DNA of 64,000 nt from Photobacterium toruni (GTDB taxonomy: Bacteria; Pseudomonadota; Gammaproteobacteria; Enterobacterales; Vibrionaceae). A program made the translations under genes and the position numbers. Below the pieces are notes generated by a model that saw only the letters and a program-made list of their open reading frames with translations, ran no database searches and was not told the DNA's origin. Location: positions 1,736,001 to 1,800,000 of the forward strand of contig NZ_AP024854.1 in the NCBI RefSeq assembly GCF_024529955.1, written 5' to 3'. Of the stretch, positions 46,436 through 57,115 are shown in pieces (position 1 is the first letter of the stretch; the number at the start of each line of letters is the position of its first letter).

Positions 46436-47716
46436 GTGCAAAAAGAACTCTCAATCGATATTGAATTCGATCAATGTCATATTTGGCATCCTTATACATC
46501 AACGATAACACCACTTCCTTGTTACCCTGTCACAGAAGCTCGTGGTGTATACATTACCCTTGAAGATGGCACTCAATTAATCGATGGCATGTCTTCATGG
46601 TGGTCTGCTATTCACGGCTATAACCACCCACACCTGACCGCTGCAGCGAAAAACCAATTAGATAAAATGGCACATGTTATGTTTGGAGGAATAACACACC
46701 AACCAGCTGTTGAACTTTGTAAAAAGTTAGTATCAATAACACCACCAGGCTTAGATACTGTTTTTCTTGCTGATTCAGGATCCGTTGCTGTTGAAGTTGC
46801 CCTAAAAATGGCATTGCAATATTGGCATGCTAAAGGTGAATCTCGTGCTAAGTTTTTAACCCTTAGACATGGTTATCATGGCGATACTTTTGCTGCTATG
46901 TCAGTAACCGATCCTGATAACTCGATGCACAGTCTTTATAAAGGCTTTGTTCCTGAACATATTTTTGCGAATGCTCCCCAATGCGGATTCTGGGAAGAAT
47001 GGAACGAAGATGATATTAATGATTTAGCTGATAAATTAGCTCAATATCACCAGCAAATTGCCGCTATTATTTTAGAGCCAATAGTGCAAGGTGCGGGAGG
47101 AATGCGTTTATATCATCCAACCTATTTACGCCGAGTACGTGAGTTGTGTGATTATTATGGTGTGTTATTAATTGCAGACGAGATAGCAACCGGATTTGGT
47201 CGTACAGGTAAACTATTTGCCTGCGAACACGCTAATATTAGCCCTGATATTATGTGTGTGGGCAAAGCACTTACTGGTGGGTATATGACATTATCAGCAA
47301 CCATCACGCATAAACAAGTTGCAGATACAGTATGCAGTGGTGATGCCGGATGTTTTATGCATGGTCCAACATTTATGGGCAATCCTCTTGCTTGTGCTGT
47401 CGCTACTGCAAACCTTGAAATATTAGAACAAAACCAATGGCAACAACAAGTTACATCAATAGAAAAACAATTAGCGACTGAACTCCCCCTCATAGCAACC
47501 CTTGAAAAAGTAAAACAAGTACGTTGGTTAGGTGCTATTGGCGTCATTGAGTTACACCAGCCCGTTGATATGGCTTCAATACAGCAGGCTTTTGTTAATG
47601 CTGGAGTATGGATCCGTCCTTTCGGTCGACTGATCTACATTATGCCCCCTTATATTATTACCCCAACACAACTCTCATGCTTAACCCAAGCAATATATAA
47701 GATATTAAACACATAA
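46436..47716 (+). CDS. bioA: Adenosylmethionine-8-amino-7-oxononanoate aminotransferase
   Basis: BioA uses S-adenosylmethionine as amino donor to make diaminopelargonate. The 426-residue class III aminotransferase shows HIWHPYTS, MSSWWSAIHGYNHP, the LIADEIATGFGRTG segment and the PLP lysine in CVGKALTGGYM. The start is GTG. It is divergent from bioBFCD, as in E. coli. No clear terminator follows. Confidence 0.95.
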   Translation: MQKELSIDIEFDQCHIWHPYTSTITPLPCYPVTEARGVYITLEDGTQLIDGMSSWWSAIHGYNHPHLTAAAKNQLDKMAHVMFGGITHQPAVELCKKLVSITPPGLDTVFLADSGSVAVEVALKMALQYWHAKGESRAKFLTLRHGYHGDTFAAMSVTDPDNSMHSLYKGFVPEHIFANAPQCGFWEEWNEDDINDLADKLAQYHQQIAAIILEPIVQGAGGMRLYHPTYLRRVRELCDYYGVLLIADEIATGFGRTGKLFACEHANISPDIMCVGKALTGGYMTLSATITHKQVADTVCSGDAGCFMHGPTFMGNPLACAVATANLEILEQNQWQQQVTSIEKQLATELPLIATLEKVKQVRWLGAIGVIELHQPVDMASIQQAFVNAGVWIRPFGRLIYIMPPYIITPTQLSCLTQAIYKILNT

Positions 47717-47881
47717 TACTGCAACACTAAACAGTCTTTTATTTTACCGTAGTATCAAAAAGCAGACATTGTTCTATTGTAGTCTGCTTATACTCATAAA
47801 AGGTCCCGATCAGCATAATAATAATTATATATCGAGCAACTATTTACTTATTATCAATACGTTTTGTTTAGGGTTATTATT

Positions 47882-48445
47882 ATGCAATTACCTCTTTTCC
47901 CTGTTGATATTTACTTACTACCTAACGGTATTTGCAAACTATGCATTTATGAGCAACGTTATGTTCGATTAGTTAAACTCGCAGCGACCAATTATCATGG
48001 TTTTGGACTATGTATGAAAATTGATGATAATCTTTGTCATTTTGGTACTCGTGTCGTTATTACTGATTTTGATCCGCTACCTAATGGGTTTATGAGTATT
48101 ACAATTCAAGGGATTGAAATGTTTTTGATCAATAACCATTGGCAAGACAGTGACGACCTATACATTGGTGATACCTCCCCAGTTCCCAATTGGCACAGCA
48201 AAAATATTAATTTCATCGATCAAGGTATTTCAGATAATTTGAAGCAACTATTTCAACAACACCCAGAGCATTCTCGCTATTATCCTGAACCAAAATTTGA
48301 TGATATTACATGGGTATGCCAACGTTGGCTCGAGATTTTACCGTTAGAGGTAAATCAAAAACAATGGTTTATGAGCCGTAATGATTGTACTGCGGCACTC
48401 TCTTTCTTACATACAGTAATCGATAGCAATTCATCCTCAGAGTAA
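47882..48445 (+). CDS. Lon N-terminal (substrate-binding) domain protein
   Basis: The 187-residue protein fits the stand-alone LON substrate-binding domain family: MQLPLFPVDIYLLPNG start, FGTRVVITDFD and GFMSITIQGIEMF, with no ATPase or protease domain. I chose the ATG at 47882, which gives the usual LPLFPL-type start; an in-frame start six codons upstream lacks support. Relatives are common in Vibrionaceae; their role is unknown. Confidence 0.82.
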   Translation: MQLPLFPVDIYLLPNGICKLCIYEQRYVRLVKLAATNYHGFGLCMKIDDNLCHFGTRVVITDFDPLPNGFMSITIQGIEMFLINNHWQDSDDLYIGDTSPVPNWHSKNINFIDQGISDNLKQLFQQHPEHSRYYPEPKFDDITWVCQRWLEILPLEVNQKQWFMSRNDCTAALSFLHTVIDSNSSSE

Positions 48446-49057
48446 CATTTCCCCTTTAAAGTTACTGATGAATACCACTTTATTTATGAGCGAATATTTA
48501 TCATTTTTAATAGAAAATTACATTTACACTTAAAATAGGTTTAATATATGATGAGTTAATTCAATTAATATATTTAAAATATCGTAAATAATATTTTTTA
48601 TATTTCAAATAACCACGTTAAATGCATTATTAGTCGTCTAAGTTCTAGTATTAGCGTCTAAATAATCATTGTAATGATAATTATTTCTTTTTATTCGTAA
48701 TTTGATTTTTATTCTTAGAAATAAACACTTAATATATTAGCTTATGTATGCAAATACATTGTTTCCAATAATGATGTAATCAAGCCACCTATTTACACAC
48801 CTTAAAAACGTAACAACTTGATTTATTGAAAGTATTTAAAAATCTATTTTTTACCGTATATATATTCACGTCACATTTAATTAATAAGTATGATAAATAC
48901 ATAAAAAAAATAGATAGAAAGTTTCTTTTTCCTGCCTACAATAATCTCCCCACTGAGGTAATCAGTATAAAAAATACTATTCACATAGTAATAATAAATA
49001 AAAATAAAATTCGTCTATTTGAAAATGGAATGAGACGACTCAGCCAGGGAAATAAAC
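48446..49057. other. AT-rich intergenic region upstream of the lactate permease gene
   Basis: The 612-base gap is very AT-rich. A 79-codon frame near its end (48826-49065) has a TTG start, no ribosome-binding site and a Lys/Ile/Asn-rich composition as expected by chance, so I do not call a gene. A Fur-box-like sequence lies at 48670-48688. The lactate operon promoter must be here. Confidence 0.55.
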
Positions 49058-50641
49058 ATGCTTAATCTAGCTATATCAGTTATTCCAATTTTATTATTAA
49101 TTTGGATGATGACTAAAAAAAATGCGCTACCTTCACATGTGGCATTGCCTTTAACTGCATTACTGGTCGGTATATTGCAATTAATTTATTTTGGCACTAG
49201 TGGACGTTTATTAACAGCCAACATTATTTCTGGCGCTTTATCAGCACTAACACCAATTTCAATTATTGCTGGTGCGATTTTATTAAATCGTACCCTCTCA
49301 ATTTCAGGCTGTGAAGATGTCATTAAACAATGGTTAGAAGGTATTAGTAAAAACCAAATTGGTCAGTTAATGATCATTGGCTGGGCGTTTGCTTTCATGA
49401 TTGAGGGAGCATCAGGATTTGGAACACCAGCGGCAATTGCAGCTCCCATTCTTGTAGGGCTAGGTTTTAACCCATTACGAGTTGCCATGTTAGCATTAGT
49501 TATGAATTCTGTGCCGGTCTCTTTTGGTGCAGTAGGAACGCCAACATGGTTTGGGTTTGGTAACTTAGGGCTTTCTGATATTGAATTACTGCATGTGGGT
49601 AGCCTATCCGCCATCATGCATACTGCTGCAGCGATTGTTATTCCAGTTATCGCTTTAAAGTTCATTGTTAGCTGGCAACAAATTCGCCGTAATATTATGT
49701 TTATTCAGCTTAGTATTTGGTCATGTACGCTACCTTATGTGTGGCTTGCACAGTGGAACTATGAGTTCCCAGCCCTTATTGGCGGTGCCATTGGCTTAAC
49801 ATTATCAATATTTTTTGCACGCTATAACATTGGATTAGAAAAGAAAGAAATAAAGGATACAGAAAAAACAACGGTCGTTTTACCTTTTGGGCGCGTATTT
49901 AAAGCGATGGCTCCCACCTTATTACTGATTGTTATTTTAATAGTAACCCGTATTAAACAATTAGGGCTAAAAGGCATGTTAAACGACGCAACACCTATGT
50001 GGAATTTCCACTTAGGCTTTGCCGACTTACATATTAGCCAGGCTTTTATTATTCATATTAGTAATATTTTAGGCACCGATACGGCATGGGCATATAAAAC
50101 ATTGTATGTACCTGCATTAATACCTTTTTTCTTGGTTGTTTTTGTCTCAATTCCTTTTTTAAAAATGAACAGACATCAAGTAACAACCGTGTTTAGTGAC
50201 ACAGCATCACGCATTAAAACACCCTTTATCGCCCTTATTGGCGCATTAATTATGGTGAAGTTCATGATGATTGGTGGTGATAACTCACCCATCATGACAA
50301 CAGGTAACGCATTTGCGCATTTACTGGGAAAAAATTGGCAATATTGTGCCGCTTATTTAGGTGCATTAGGCGCATTTTTCTCAGGATCTGCAACTGTCTC
50401 CAATTTAACTTTTGGTGCCATTCAACAAAGCATTGCTCACACCGTCGGCTTGCCAGAAACGACCATTCTAGCGTTGCAATCTGTCGGTGGCGCAATGGGT
50501 AATATGGTATGTATTAATAATATTATTGCAGTATCAGCCATACTTGGTATTGCGAATAAAGAAGGTTACATCATTAAACAAACAGTTATCCCTATGATTT
50601 TATATGGCGTAATTGTCGCCATAGTGAGTACATTTCTTTAA
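49058..50641 (+). CDS. lldP: L-lactate permease
   Basis: The 527-residue protein has about twelve to fourteen membrane helices and LctP-family signatures: EGASGFGTPAAIAAPIL, SVPVSFGAVGTPTWFGFG and GSATVSNLTFGAIQ. It imports lactate (and often glycolate) with protons. It is slightly shorter than E. coli LldP (551). It is followed by lldEFG and very likely co-regulated with them. AGGGA lies upstream of the ATG. Confidence 0.92.
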   Translation: MLNLAISVIPILLLIWMMTKKNALPSHVALPLTALLVGILQLIYFGTSGRLLTANIISGALSALTPISIIAGAILLNRTLSISGCEDVIKQWLEGISKNQIGQLMIIGWAFAFMIEGASGFGTPAAIAAPILVGLGFNPLRVAMLALVMNSVPVSFGAVGTPTWFGFGNLGLSDIELLHVGSLSAIMHTAAAIVIPVIALKFIVSWQQIRRNIMFIQLSIWSCTLPYVWLAQWNYEFPALIGGAIGLTLSIFFARYNIGLEKKEIKDTEKTTVVLPFGRVFKAMAPTLLLIVILIVTRIKQLGLKGMLNDATPMWNFHLGFADLHISQAFIIHISNILGTDTAWAYKTLYVPALIPFFLVVFVSIPFLKMNRHQVTTVFSDTASRIKTPFIALIGALIMVKFMMIGGDNSPIMTTGNAFAHLLGKNWQYCAAYLGALGAFFSGSATVSNLTFGAIQQSIAHTVGLPETTILALQSVGGAMGNMVCINNIIAVSAILGIANKEGYIIKQTVIPMILYGVIVAIVSTFL

Positions 50642-50737
50642 TCATTAAAGAAAATAGATTGGCGTCCTGTATAGCAGACGCCGACCTATAGTTTAACGTC
50701 AATATTTCAGGCGCCTTTACGCCATTGGAGCAATAAA

Positions 50738-51457
50738 ATGAAGGTAAACTTTTTTGTCACTTGTCTTGGCGATACCGTAAAAGCAGAAGTTGCTAAAAAG
50801 ACGGTACAACTGCTTGAGCAATTAGAGTGTGAAGTGATTTTTCCTGAACGCCAAGGGTGTTGTGGTCAACCCGCATTAAACAGCGGTTATATCGAAAAAA
50901 GCAAGCCCGCAATGAAAAGCATGATCGAAGCTTTTGAAATAAATGATTATCCAATTGTGACGCCTGCAGGCTCATGTGCGGCTTCTGTAAAGAAATACCC
51001 ACATTATTTAGAAGATGAACCAGAATGGGCTGCTCGTGCACAAAAAGTAGCCGATCGCTTATTTGAGCTAACTCAATTTGTCGTTCGTCAATTAGGCGTA
51101 GAAAATGTTGGCGCTCGCCTTAAAGGTAAAGGCGTTTACCATCCATCTTGTAGCCTTATTCGTAAATTAGGTGTACGTGAAGAGCCTCTTATCTTACTAA
51201 ATAACGTTGAAGGTCTTGAATTGTTACCCATTGACAACCAAGAAACATGTTGTGGTTTCGGTGGTACATTCTCTGTCAAAATGTCTGAAATTTCAGGTGA
51301 AATGGTAACTGAAAAAGTAAAACACATTAGTGCAGTAAAACCTGATTTCTTAATTGGTGCTGATATTAGCTGTTTATTAAATATTGGTGGCCGTATTAGC
51401 CGTGAAGGTCAACCTATTAAAGTAATGCACATTGTTGATGTGCTGATGAGTCGTTAA
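50738..51457 (+). CDS. lldE: L-lactate oxidation iron-sulfur protein LldE (LutA)
   Basis: The 239-residue protein has two CCG domains: CLGD...GCCGQPA in the first half and CS...ETCCGFGG in the second. These bind [4Fe-4S] clusters. LldEFG (LutABC) forms a membrane-linked complex that oxidises L-lactate to pyruvate without the flavin enzyme LldD. It follows lldP and precedes lldF by 12 bases. Confidence 0.92.
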   Translation: MKVNFFVTCLGDTVKAEVAKKTVQLLEQLECEVIFPERQGCCGQPALNSGYIEKSKPAMKSMIEAFEINDYPIVTPAGSCAASVKKYPHYLEDEPEWAARAQKVADRLFELTQFVVRQLGVENVGARLKGKGVYHPSCSLIRKLGVREEPLILLNNVEGLELLPIDNQETCCGFGGTFSVKMSEISGEMVTEKVKHISAVKPDFLIGADISCLLNIGGRISREGQPIKVMHIVDVLMSR

Positions 51458-51469
51458 GAGGTCATTATT

Positions 51470-52885
51470 ATGTCAATGAAAACTAGCAACATTAAATTTA
51501 AAGATCGTATTCATCTAAAAATGAAAGACGAATCGATGCGTGCAGCTGTTGCCAACGCACAAGAACGAATGTTTAAAAGCCGTGCTGTTGCCGCTGAAAA
51601 GCTGGGTAACTGGGAAGAATGGCGTGAAATGGGCATGGATATTCGTAACCATGTACTTGAAAATCTTGATTACTACTTACAACAGCTTAGTGAAAATGTA
51701 GAAAAAAATGGTGGGCATGTCTTCTTTGCTGCAACGGCTGAAGACGCCACTAACTACATCGAAACAATTGTAAAGAAAAAGAACGCTAAGAAGATTGTAA
51801 AATCTAAATCAATGGTGACTGAAGAAATCGGTATGAACCAGATGATTCAACGCAATAATTGCGAAATCATCGAAACCGATTTAGGCGAATATATTCTACA
51901 AGTCGATGATTGTGATGCTCCTTCACACATTGTTGTACCAGCACTGCATAAAAACCGTACTCAAATTCGCGAAGTGTTCAAAGAAAAGCTCGGTTATGAT
52001 GGTTCATCTGATCCTGAAGCCATGACGCGCTTTGTCCGTGAGCATATTCGTCATGATTTCCTTGAAGCTGAAATCGGTATTACAGGCTGTAACTTTGCGA
52101 TTGCAGAATCAGGTACCGTAACGCTCGTGACTAACGAAGGTAACGCACGTCTAGCCACCAGCCTGCCAAAAACACATATCGCCGTCATGGGTATGGAGCG
52201 TATTGTTCCTACGTTTGAAGAGTTTGATATAATGGCAAGCCTATTGTGTCGTAGTGCTGTTGGTTTACCACTAACGGGTTATGTCACTGCACTAACGGGT
52301 CCTCGTGAGGGTGATAACTGTGATGGGCCTGAAGAATTCCATCTCGTTATTGTTGATAACGGCCGTTCTAAAATTTTAGGATCAGCGTTCCGTCCTATTC
52401 TACGTTGTATTCGCTGTGCTGCTTGTGTAAATACTTGTCCTGCATACCGTCATCTTGGTGGTCAATCTTACGGTTCAATCTACTCAGGTCCAATTGGTGC
52501 TGTACTATCACCATTGCTGGGTGGTTATGAAGATTTTAAAGACTTGCCGAACGCCTGTAGCTTATGTCGCGCTTGTCATGATGTGTGTCCAGTAAAAATC
52601 CCATTGTCTGATTTATTACTAAAACACCGCCAAATTATGGGTGAAGAAAAAATCACAGCTCCTGCGGAACGCGCAGCAATTACAGGTTTTAACTTTGTTA
52701 ACTCTCACCCATTCATCTGGGATAAGACTGTTAAAATCGGCGCAATTATGGCTGGTAAACTAATTAAAGATGGCAAACTACCTTTTAAAGTGGGTTTGCT
52801 TAACGCATGGACACAAACTCGTGATTTACCAGCACCAACAGGTCAATCATTCCGTAGCTGGTTCAAAAACAGAGATGACAAATAA
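51470..52885 (+). CDS. lldF: L-lactate oxidation iron-sulfur protein LldF (LutB)
   Basis: The 471-residue protein has a LUD domain (about 60-300, with [11 protein letters not shown] and [13 protein letters not shown]) and a ferredoxin-like part with two [4Fe-4S] motifs, [12 protein letters not shown] and [12 protein letters not shown], followed by the C-terminal region. It carries electrons in the LldEFG complex. AGAGG lies upstream of the ATG. It is 11 bases before lldG. Confidence 0.93.
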   Translation: MSMKTSNIKFKDRIHLKMKDESMRAAVANAQERMFKSRAVAAEKLGNWEEWREMGMDIRNHVLENLDYYLQQLSENVEKNGGHVFFAATAEDATNYIETIVKKKNAKKIVKSKSMVTEEIGMNQMIQRNNCEIIETDLGEYILQVDDCDAPSHIVVPALHKNRTQIREVFKEKLGYDGSSDPEAMTRFVREHIRHDFLEAEIGITGCNFAIAESGTVTLVTNEGNARLATSLPKTHIAVMGMERIVPTFEEFDIMASLLCRSAVGLPLTGYVTALTGPREGDNCDGPEEFHLVIVDNGRSKILGSAFRPILRCIRCAACVNTCPAYRHLGGQSYGSIYSGPIGAVLSPLLGGYEDFKDLPNACSLCRACHDVCPVKIPLSDLLLKHRQIMGEEKITAPAERAAITGFNFVNSHPFIWDKTVKIGAIMAGKLIKDGKLPFKVGLLNAWTQTRDLPAPTGQSFRSWFKNRDDK

Positions 52886-52896
52886 GGGGCTTCCGC

Positions 52897-53640
52897 ATGT
52901 CAGAGCAACGCATTTTTAACCGCGATAGTTTCCTTGATAATATCGCCAAACAACTTGGTCGTGATCGTATTACTGCACCTGTAGCACGCCCAAATTTAAA
53001 ATATAACTGCCACAAAGAAGTTTTTGCGGATAAAAGCCAAGATGAATTAAAAACCATTTTAGTTGACTACACAGAAACGACATTAGCCTCTCAAGCCGTT
53101 GTTACAACAAAAGAGAAGCTAACAGAAACCCTACGTAATGTATGTTTCCATTATTGTACTGATAATGGTGATGGTTTAAATCCTATCGGAGAAACTATCT
53201 TTACCGCAGATAATCGTCTGTTAGATATAGTAAATCCGAAAGATTTAGCAGAAAAGCAACATGGCGTCTACATTTGGGATCAAAGTGCAGGCTATGATGC
53301 AAATATTGCAGTTGCAGAACGAGCTAAAGTCGGCGTAGTATTTGCAGAACAAGCTTTAGCTGAATCTGGCACAATGGTACTTTACAGCCAAGCAGCACAA
53401 GGTCGAGCAGTAAGTTTGCTCCCTGAAGCTTCTGTATTTATTGTTCCTAAAAGCAATATTGTTCCTCGCTTAACCCAAGCGACAGAACTATTACATCAAA
53501 AAGCACAGAATGGTGAGCGTATTCCATCATGTGTGAATTTTATTTCAGGTCCGAGTTCGACTGCAGATATCGAGCTGATCAAAGTTGTTGGTGTGCATGG
53601 GCCCGTCTTTGCCACCTACATCATTATTGATGATATGTAA
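52897..53640 (+). CDS. lldG: L-lactate oxidation protein LldG (LutC)
   Basis: The 247-residue protein is a LUD-domain protein (about 90-245) with VGVVFAEQALAESGTMVL and an end typical of LutC (SSTADIELIKVVGVHGP). It completes the LldEFG complex. No D-lactate dehydrogenase (dld-II) gene adjoins, unlike in some related operons. A strong terminator follows. Confidence 0.92.
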   Translation: MSEQRIFNRDSFLDNIAKQLGRDRITAPVARPNLKYNCHKEVFADKSQDELKTILVDYTETTLASQAVVTTKEKLTETLRNVCFHYCTDNGDGLNPIGETIFTADNRLLDIVNPKDLAEKQHGVYIWDQSAGYDANIAVAERAKVGVVFAEQALAESGTMVLYSQAAQGRAVSLLPEASVFIVPKSNIVPRLTQATELLHQKAQNGERIPSCVNFISGPSSTADIELIKVVGVHGPVFATYIIIDDM

Positions 53641-53711
53641 TTTTACCTATCACCAATAGTGATAATCAAACTAGCAGGATGCTAGTGGTTAAGCACTTAA
53701 ACGGGAATATG

Positions 53712-53743
53712 AAAAAACGCAGTTATCGGACTGCGTTTTTTTT
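53712..53743 (+). terminator. Terminator of the lldPEFG operon
   Basis: The stem ACGCAGT/ACTGCGT with a 6-nt loop is flanked by six A and followed by eight T. Confidence 0.9.
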
Positions 53744-53783
53744 CGCGTATAATTCGCTATAAACCCACTATTGGAATATTGAC

Positions 53784-54686
53784 ATGCCAGCTATTGATGA
53801 TCTCGTCCTTTTTACTCAAGTTATTGAATATGGTTCATTCAGTAAAGTTGCTGAACTAAATAACATAACCAAATCTGTCGTCAGTAAACGTATCAGTAAA
53901 CTTGAGACCTGTTTAGGCCTACAGCTTATTTACCGAACAACCCGTAAACTAACACTCACAGAACCGGGTGAAGTACTTTATCATCGAGCAAAGAGTATCA
54001 GTAACATAGCGCAAACCGCTTTTGATTCAGTCACTGGGTATAGTGAAGCACTCTCTGGTAAAATTCGAATGTCAGTACCAACAATATCAGGTGAACTGGT
54101 ATTGGCTAATGCTGTCTCTACCTTTTGTGAAAAACACCCTGGCTTAACCGTTGATATGTCACTGAACAATCATTTTGTTGATTTAGTGGCAGATAACTAT
54201 GATCTCGTGATTCGCACCGGCTCTCTGGAAGATTCAAGCCTTATTGCTCGTCATATTTTTAATTCTCGTTGGGTTATCTGTGCTTCACCCGCTTACTTTG
54301 AACAACATGGCATACCTGAAACACCAAAAGCCCTTAATAGTCATAATTGCTTAGGCTATAACCCACAAAGCACCGGCCCTTTTGACTGGCAATTTATTCG
54401 TCAAAATAAAATTTACACCCATAAGGTCAGTGGTAACTTTTCATCAGATAACGCAGCTGCATTAAAAAAAGTAGCACTGGCAGGTAATGGTATTGCTTAC
54501 TTACCCACCTGTCTGGTTTATAGTGAATTACAGCAGGGTCAATTAATTGAGGTATTAGCGGCTCATGCAGGGAAAGTGGTTGGTATTTATGCAGTTTATC
54601 CTTACACCCGCAAACCGGCTAAACGGATTCAAGCACTTATTGAACATATTCGAGAAAGCTATATGGAAATTAAAGAACAATTTTAA
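53784..54686 (+). CDS. LysR-family transcriptional regulator
   Basis: The 300-residue protein has an N-terminal winged helix-turn-helix (about 1-60, FSKVAELNNITKSVVSKRISKLE) and a type 2 periplasmic-binding-like effector domain (about 90-295). It sits just after the lactate operon's terminator and may regulate it, but it has its own start and the target is not shown. Its stop overlaps the convergent mlc stop by 4 bases. Confidence 0.9.
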   Translation: MPAIDDLVLFTQVIEYGSFSKVAELNNITKSVVSKRISKLETCLGLQLIYRTTRKLTLTEPGEVLYHRAKSISNIAQTAFDSVTGYSEALSGKIRMSVPTISGELVLANAVSTFCEKHPGLTVDMSLNNHFVDLVADNYDLVIRTGSLEDSSLIARHIFNSRWVICASPAYFEQHGIPETPKALNSHNCLGYNPQSTGPFDWQFIRQNKIYTHKVSGNFSSDNAAALKKVALAGNGIAYLPTCLVYSELQQGQLIEVLAAHAGKVVGIYAVYPYTRKPAKRIQALIEHIRESYMEIKEQF

Positions 54687-55897
54687 CCATCAATTAGTTT
54701 CATCAATAAATGTCCGTCATAAAGAGCTTGTTTTACCAACGCCGCACCAGGCATGGTTGCTTGAGTGTAAAAACGACTTTCTTGAAGTTCGAGATCACGA
54801 TTATAAATAGGCAATGTTTGAGCGATAACACATTCCATAATAGCAGGATATAATACTGATTTAGCTCGATTTAATTCACCACCGATTAAGATCCGCTGCG
54901 GATTAAATAGATTGACCATAATTGCTATCGCTTGACCAAGGTGATGCCCCAAATCAGTAATAATTTGGTTCGCAAGGGGATCACCAGCAACCGCAGCATC
55001 ACAAATAGACTCAATTGTTAGGGTTGATGTTGTTAATACTGATGGGTGTCCATCTTGTAAACAAATCAATGTTTGATCTAAAACGGCAGATAAACTTGCC
55101 ACGGTTTCTAAACACCCATGATTACCGCAAAAACAGCGTTTACCATAAGGTTTAATCTGAATATGACCTAGTTCACCAACATTACCAGTTCGCCCTTGAA
55201 GTACCGCATCATCTAAAATAATTCCAGCGCCAACGCCATGATGTACTGAAACTAAAATAGAATTTGATATACCACGTGAATTACCAAATAGTTTTTCAGC
55301 TAATGCCCATGAACGAGTATCATTGCCAACAAAAACAGGTAATCCTGTCGCCTGATGAAGAATATCACTCAATGGTAAATTTTCTATCGTATAGTGTGGC
55401 ATTTGTAAAACAATACCGTCATCAGCATTTACAAGCCCAGGTAATGAAACCGCAATAGCCGAAATACGATCAATCGCACTAACATGATTAGCAAAAAACA
55501 CATTAATTTCAGTCAATAATTTAGCAACAACATCATCTTGCTGCAGTTGATGAATATTTTGTCTTTCTTCAACTAAAATCTCACCACTTAACGAATGTAA
55601 AGCAATCGTCAAATAGCCTCGGCCTAATCGAATTGATAAAAATTGCCAACCTTCATTTGCAGGGACAAGTCCAATAGCGGGTCGTCCTCGACTCGTTGAC
55701 TCCTGATCTTGCGTTTCTTTTATCAAATGAGCATCAATCAATTCACGAGTAATCTTGGTAATACTTGCTGGTGCTAATTGACTACGTTTAGATAATTCAA
55801 TCCGTGAAATAGGTCCGTACAGATCAATAAGTTTATATACGCTCCCGGCATTATTTCTTTTTATATGATCAATATGACCTGGCTGAGCGACATACAT
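54683..55897 (-). CDS. mlc: ROK-family transcriptional repressor Mlc
   Basis: Mlc represses PTS and sugar genes and is released when it binds dephosphorylated EIICB-Glc. The 404-residue protein matches E. coli Mlc along its length: QPGHIDHIK start, helix-turn-helix (LAPASITKITREL), ROK kinase-like fold, the zinc site GKRCFCGNHGCLE and the C-terminal PGAALVKQALYDG. NagC is a close paralogue, but the QPGHID start and the Cys-rich zinc loop fit Mlc. A CRP-like site lies 95 bases upstream of the start. Confidence 0.88.
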   Translation of the reverse strand: MYVAQPGHIDHIKRNNAGSVYKLIDLYGPISRIELSKRSQLAPASITKITRELIDAHLIKETQDQESTSRGRPAIGLVPANEGWQFLSIRLGRGYLTIALHSLSGEILVEERQNIHQLQQDDVVAKLLTEINVFFANHVSAIDRISAIAVSLPGLVNADDGIVLQMPHYTIENLPLSDILHQATGLPVFVGNDTRSWALAEKLFGNSRGISNSILVSVHHGVGAGIILDDAVLQGRTGNVGELGHIQIKPYGKRCFCGNHGCLETVASLSAVLDQTLICLQDGHPSVLTTSTLTIESICDAAVAGDPLANQIITDLGHHLGQAIAIMVNLFNPQRILIGGELNRAKSVLYPAIMECVIAQTLPIYNRDLELQESRFYTQATMPGAALVKQALYDGHLLMKLIDG

Positions 55898-55991
55898 GTC
55901 GATACTCCTAGAGAAAAAACAGCAATAAATAGTATTCGTTTTGCAATTTTTTTACTTTGCGAACTAATTGTGAAGCATCTTGTACTCAGGA

Positions 55992-56007
55992 CGTGACAGA
56001 CATCACG
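55992..56007. promoter_or_regulatory. CRP-like binding site upstream of mlc
   Basis: CGTGA-N6-TCACG is a perfect dyad and differs from the CRP consensus TGTGA-N6-TCACA at one base in each half. It lies 95 bases from the mlc start and 176 from queE. E. coli mlc is CRP-controlled. Confidence 0.5.
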
Positions 56008-56182
56008 AGGAATCCCTAAAGACTTCCGCTTTCGCTTCTGACATAATGATAAATCGGCATTTCGCCGAGTATAATTTCAATTAGTAAATTTAATCTCTTC
56101 GGCACTTTAGCCCAGCATCACTCACAAGTGACACCTAGGTTATAATGGCAAAAAGTAACGATATGAGAATATGAGGTTTTAC

Positions 56183-56851
56183 GTGTACAAAATTAATGAA
56201 GTCTTCGAAACCATTCAAGGTGAAGGTGTATTCACTGGTGTTCCTGCTATTTTTGTTCGTTTACAAGTCTGCCCTGTTGGCTGTTCATGGTGTGATACTA
56301 AACAAACATGGACAGCTGAAACTGAAGATTTAGTCAGCGTTGAACGTATTATGGTTAAAACAGAAGACTCCCCACTTTGGACACAACTTGATGCAAATGG
56401 CATTATTAAGCTATTAATTGTTCAAGGCTATACGGCTAAACATGTGGTGATCACTGGTGGTGAGCCGTGTATTTATGACCTTCGTCCACTGACAATTGCT
56501 TTAGAAAAAGCCGGGTTTAACTGCCAAATTGAAACCAGTGGTACCTCAGAGATTTTAGCCAGTGATCAAACATGGGTTACGGTATCACCTAAAATCAATA
56601 TGAAAGCAAAGCTGCCAGTACTACCTTCGGCGTTAGCACGTGCAAATGAGATCAAGCATCCAGTTGGAACACATAAAGACATTGAACAATTAGACACTTT
56701 ATTAGCGCCAGTAACACTACGTAATGATGTCACAATAGCACTGCAACCTATCAGTCAAAAATCGCGAGCAACAGAACTATGCATTGCAACATGTATCGCG
56801 CGTAATTGGCGTTTATCGATCCAAACTCATAAATATCTAGCGATTGCTTAA
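56183..56851 (+). CDS. queE: 7-carboxy-7-deazaguanine synthase QueE
   Basis: QueE is the radical SAM enzyme that makes 7-carboxy-7-deazaguanine for queuosine. The 222-residue protein begins MYKINEVFETIQGEG and has the cluster motif CPVGCSWCDT and the ITGGEP motif. I chose the GTG at 56183 because GAGG lies six bases upstream; an ATG four codons earlier overlaps that site. A TATAAT lies at 56141-56146, 42 bases before the start, but no good -35 goes with it. Confidence 0.92.
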   Translation: MYKINEVFETIQGEGVFTGVPAIFVRLQVCPVGCSWCDTKQTWTAETEDLVSVERIMVKTEDSPLWTQLDANGIIKLLIVQGYTAKHVVITGGEPCIYDLRPLTIALEKAGFNCQIETSGTSEILASDQTWVTVSPKINMKAKLPVLPSALARANEIKHPVGTHKDIEQLDTLLAPVTLRNDVTIALQPISQKSRATELCIATCIARNWRLSIQTHKYLAIA

Positions 56852-57115
56852 CCCTAAATATTTTTATCTTTCGCTATAGCATCTACAAATAACAAGGCAA
56901 TGATAAGACCTATATTTACTTATCATTGCCAAAGTGATCATTTCTTAACCACCATTCAGTATAAATTTCCACTTTCCCACATCAATTTGTCAATCTAATG
57001 AGATCAGTACTTGATGCTTGACGTAAGAAAGGTAATATTACTTACACAACGATATCTTTAAGCACGTAATACTTTAATTCCAAAGTGAAGTGCCTAAACG
57101 GAGAATAACTTAAAC

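Noticed and set aside
48826-49065. 79-codon open frame before lldP
   Set aside because: TTG start, no ribosome-binding site, Lys/Ile/Asn-rich composition expected of AT-rich non-coding DNA, and it overlaps the lldP start.
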